A stretch of 21,994 nt of DNA from positions 1 to 21,994 of the forward strand of contig CABUVB010000009.1 in NCBI GenBank assembly GCA_902494815.1. The letters are read 5' to 3'. This document shows positions 20,813-21,994 of this stretch, one piece after another; the first letter of the stretch is position 1, and each line of letters opens with the position of its first letter. This DNA comes from an uncultured Collinsella sp. (GTDB lineage Bacteria > Actinomycetota > Coriobacteriia > Coriobacteriales > Coriobacteriaceae). Position numbers and translations under genes: made by a program. The notes below the pieces were generated by a model, which had not been told where the DNA came from, made no database searches, and saw only the letters and a program-made list of their open reading frames with translations.

Positions 20813-21778
20813 TTACTTCAACGATGCAAGAAGGTGTTCGGCGGCACCGATGAGCGGAGCATCACCCTCCAGAGAACCGATAAGGATCGGCGTGTCCTGA
20901 AGCGGATCGAGCGCCTGGCTGGCATAGCCCTCGTGCACCGAATCCTTCCACGTCTGCGAACGCCAATCGGGACCTTGGTGAATCACGCCGCCCGAAAGCA
21001 CGATGACCTCAGGGTCCAGAATGTTAGCGAGCGAGCCCAAGCTGGCGCCCAGCGCAAAGCCGGCGTCATGGATGACCTCGGTCGCCTTTGCGTCGCCCGC
21101 ACGGCACAGGTCGTTCACGTCGCGACCGACCGAAGGACGGCTGGGGTCGACGCGACCGAAGCGCTCATCGTACATACGACCAATGGAAGTGCCCGAAGCA
21201 ACCGACTCAAGATGACCGGAACGCCCGCAGGCGCAGGGAATGCCGGCGGCAGCCGAGCACTCGATGTGGCCCATATGGCCGGCAGCACCATGGAAGCCCT
21301 GCATCACGCGGCCGTTCTCGACATATGCGCCGCCGATGCCCGTACCGATGCCCAGACACAAGACGGAGAACTTGCCCTTGCCGACGCCCCAGTGGGCCTC
21401 GCCCAGAGCATGAGCCTGCACGTCGCCCACCACGGCAACGGGAAGACCAAGGTCCTCGCGCAGGCGCGGCCCCAACTGAACGCCGGACCAGCCGGGCATG
21501 ATCTCGTTGGCATACGCGATGGCGCCCGTCTTGGGATCGACGACGCCTGCGGCACCGATACCGACACCGAGGACCTCGACATCGGGATTCGCCTCAAGAG
21601 CGGCCTTGATGGACGCCTCGATACGCTGGAAGACGGCCTCGCCGCCCTCCTGGGCCTCGGTAGGAACCTCGGCCTCAAAAACGGGATGGGGCACGCTGCC
21701 GTCAGCCGGGTACTCCATAATGGCGGTCGCGATCTTAGTTCCGCCGATATCGACAGAGCAGACGTACTTGTTCTCCAT
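20813..21778 (-). CDS. ROK-family sugar kinase, probable N-acetylmannosamine kinase
   Basis: 321 aa. ROK kinases phosphorylate glucose or amino sugars using ATP. The phosphate motif CSVDIGGTKIA (7-17), GVGIGAAGVVD (71-81), the catalytic Asp119 in GDVQAHALGE, and GIGTGIGGAY (143-152) are present. The zinc-site signature, normally CxCGxxGCxE, reads CACGRSGHLE, with His189 in place of the third cysteine. Coupling to nanE favours ManNAc kinase (NanK), but glucokinase activity is possible. The ATG at 21778 has AAGGAG 6 nt upstream; a longer frame starting at 21805 lacks such a site. No HTH domain is present, so it is not a NagC/XylR-type repressor. Confidence 0.88.
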   Translation of the reverse strand: MENKYVCSVDIGGTKIATAIMEYPADGSVPHPVFEAEVPTEAQEGGEAVFQRIEASIKAALEANPDVEVLGVGIGAAGVVDPKTGAIAYANEIMPGWSGVQLGPRLREDLGLPVAVVGDVQAHALGEAHWGVGKGKFSVLCLGIGTGIGGAYVENGRVMQGFHGAAGHMGHIECSAAAGIPCACGRSGHLESVASGTSIGRMYDERFGRVDPSRPSVGRDVNDLCRAGDAKATEVIHDAGFALGASLGSLANILDPEVIVLSGGVIHQGPDWRSQTWKDSVHEGYASQALDPLQDTPILIGSLEGDAPLIGAAEHLLASLK

Positions 21779-21860
21779 GTCGTTCTCCTTAGGAGATAAA
21801 AACAACTACAGGAAATGCGGTCGGAATTAACCCCGCCGCACGGTAAAGGTTTCCCAGGTG

Positions 21861-21934
21861 CCCGAGGTTGGGGTGAAAGTGGTCGGGCGTTGACCTAATG
21901 GGTCACGCTCGACCGCTTGAGCCCCAAAATCGGG
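21861..21934. repeat. Long imperfect hairpin upstream of the ROK kinase
   Basis: The left arm 21861-21895 pairs with the right arm 21901-21934 around the loop TAATG. There are about 30 pairs, with one bulged T, a 3-nt internal mismatch and two G-A mismatches. Flanking GTGCCCG is repeated on both sides. No U-tract is visible on the minus strand. It occupies the gap between the upstream gene stop and the kinase. Confidence 0.75.
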
Positions 21935-21948
21935 TGCCCGGGGAAGCT

Positions 21949-21994
21949 TTACAGGAGACCGTTGTCCTGGAGGACCTTCTTAATCGCCTCGACG
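21949..21994 (-). CDS. C-terminal end of a gene entering from the right edge
   Basis: Only the last 14 codons and TAA are visible (VEAIKKVLQDNGLL). The ending resembles those of the DapA/NanA aldolase family, and N-acetylneuraminate lyase would fit next to nanE and a ManNAc kinase. Fourteen residues are too few to identify it. Confidence 0.45.
   Translation of the reverse strand, partial: VEAIKKVLQDNGLL

Overview
The window looks like a chromosomal segment of a high-GC actinobacterium, most likely class Coriobacteriia and probably Collinsella-like. This is inferred from gene order (rapZ-whiA-gap-pgk-tpiA...secG is an actinobacterial arrangement), codon usage, CCA-encoding tRNA genes and actinobacterial-type proteins. 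No database search was possible. Every gene I can support lies on the minus strand, so the text below follows transcription from high to low coordinates.

Region by region. (1) 21949-20056, amino-sugar catabolism: the last codons of an unidentified gene entering from the right edge, then a ROK-family sugar kinase (NanK-like) and NanE (ManNAc-6-P 2-epimerase). (2) 19957-18101: rapZ followed directly by whiA. The gluconeogenesis factor gene yvcK, normally between them, is absent. (3) 17907-12803, lower glycolysis: gap, pgk, tpiA and gpmI, then secG. Terminators follow gap, gpmI and secG. The gap promoter region carries two inverted repeats that look like operators. (4) 12506-6564: a complete oligopeptide ABC importer, oppA (Tat-type lipoprotein), oppB, oppC, oppD, oppF. 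(5) 6563-5967: a 600-bp gene-free stretch filled with hairpins. It includes two very long hairpins of the same architecture in opposite orientations. (6) 5966-2466: tRNA-Leu(GAG), then a PAS/GAF/PP2C phosphatase of the RsbU/SpoIIE type and a STAS plus HATPase fusion protein, which together look like a partner-switching signalling pair. (7) 2541-2240: a small tRNA array Gly(GCC)-Cys(GCA)-Gly(GCC), each gene followed by its own hairpin and U-tract. (8) 2060-327: a GH13 alpha-glucosidase. (9) 185-32: a third identical tRNA-Gly(GCC) and tRNA-Val(GAC).

Most genes are housekeeping or nutrient uptake: peptide import, glucoside hydrolysis, amino-sugar entry and lower glycolysis, which suits a fermentative gut bacterium.

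The most unusual object is the hairpin pair at 6111-6235 and 6418-6549. Each has perfect 29-nt outer arms. The arm sequences are unrelated between the two copies, yet both enclose the same short internal motifs (GTCCTCG on one side, TGCGGAAT on the other) and a similar TTC-containing tip. This looks like a family of structured repeat elements conserved in shape and core but not in arm sequence. A second recurring pattern is a block shared by the three tRNA promoters (an A/T-rich inverted repeat fused to the -35 box).
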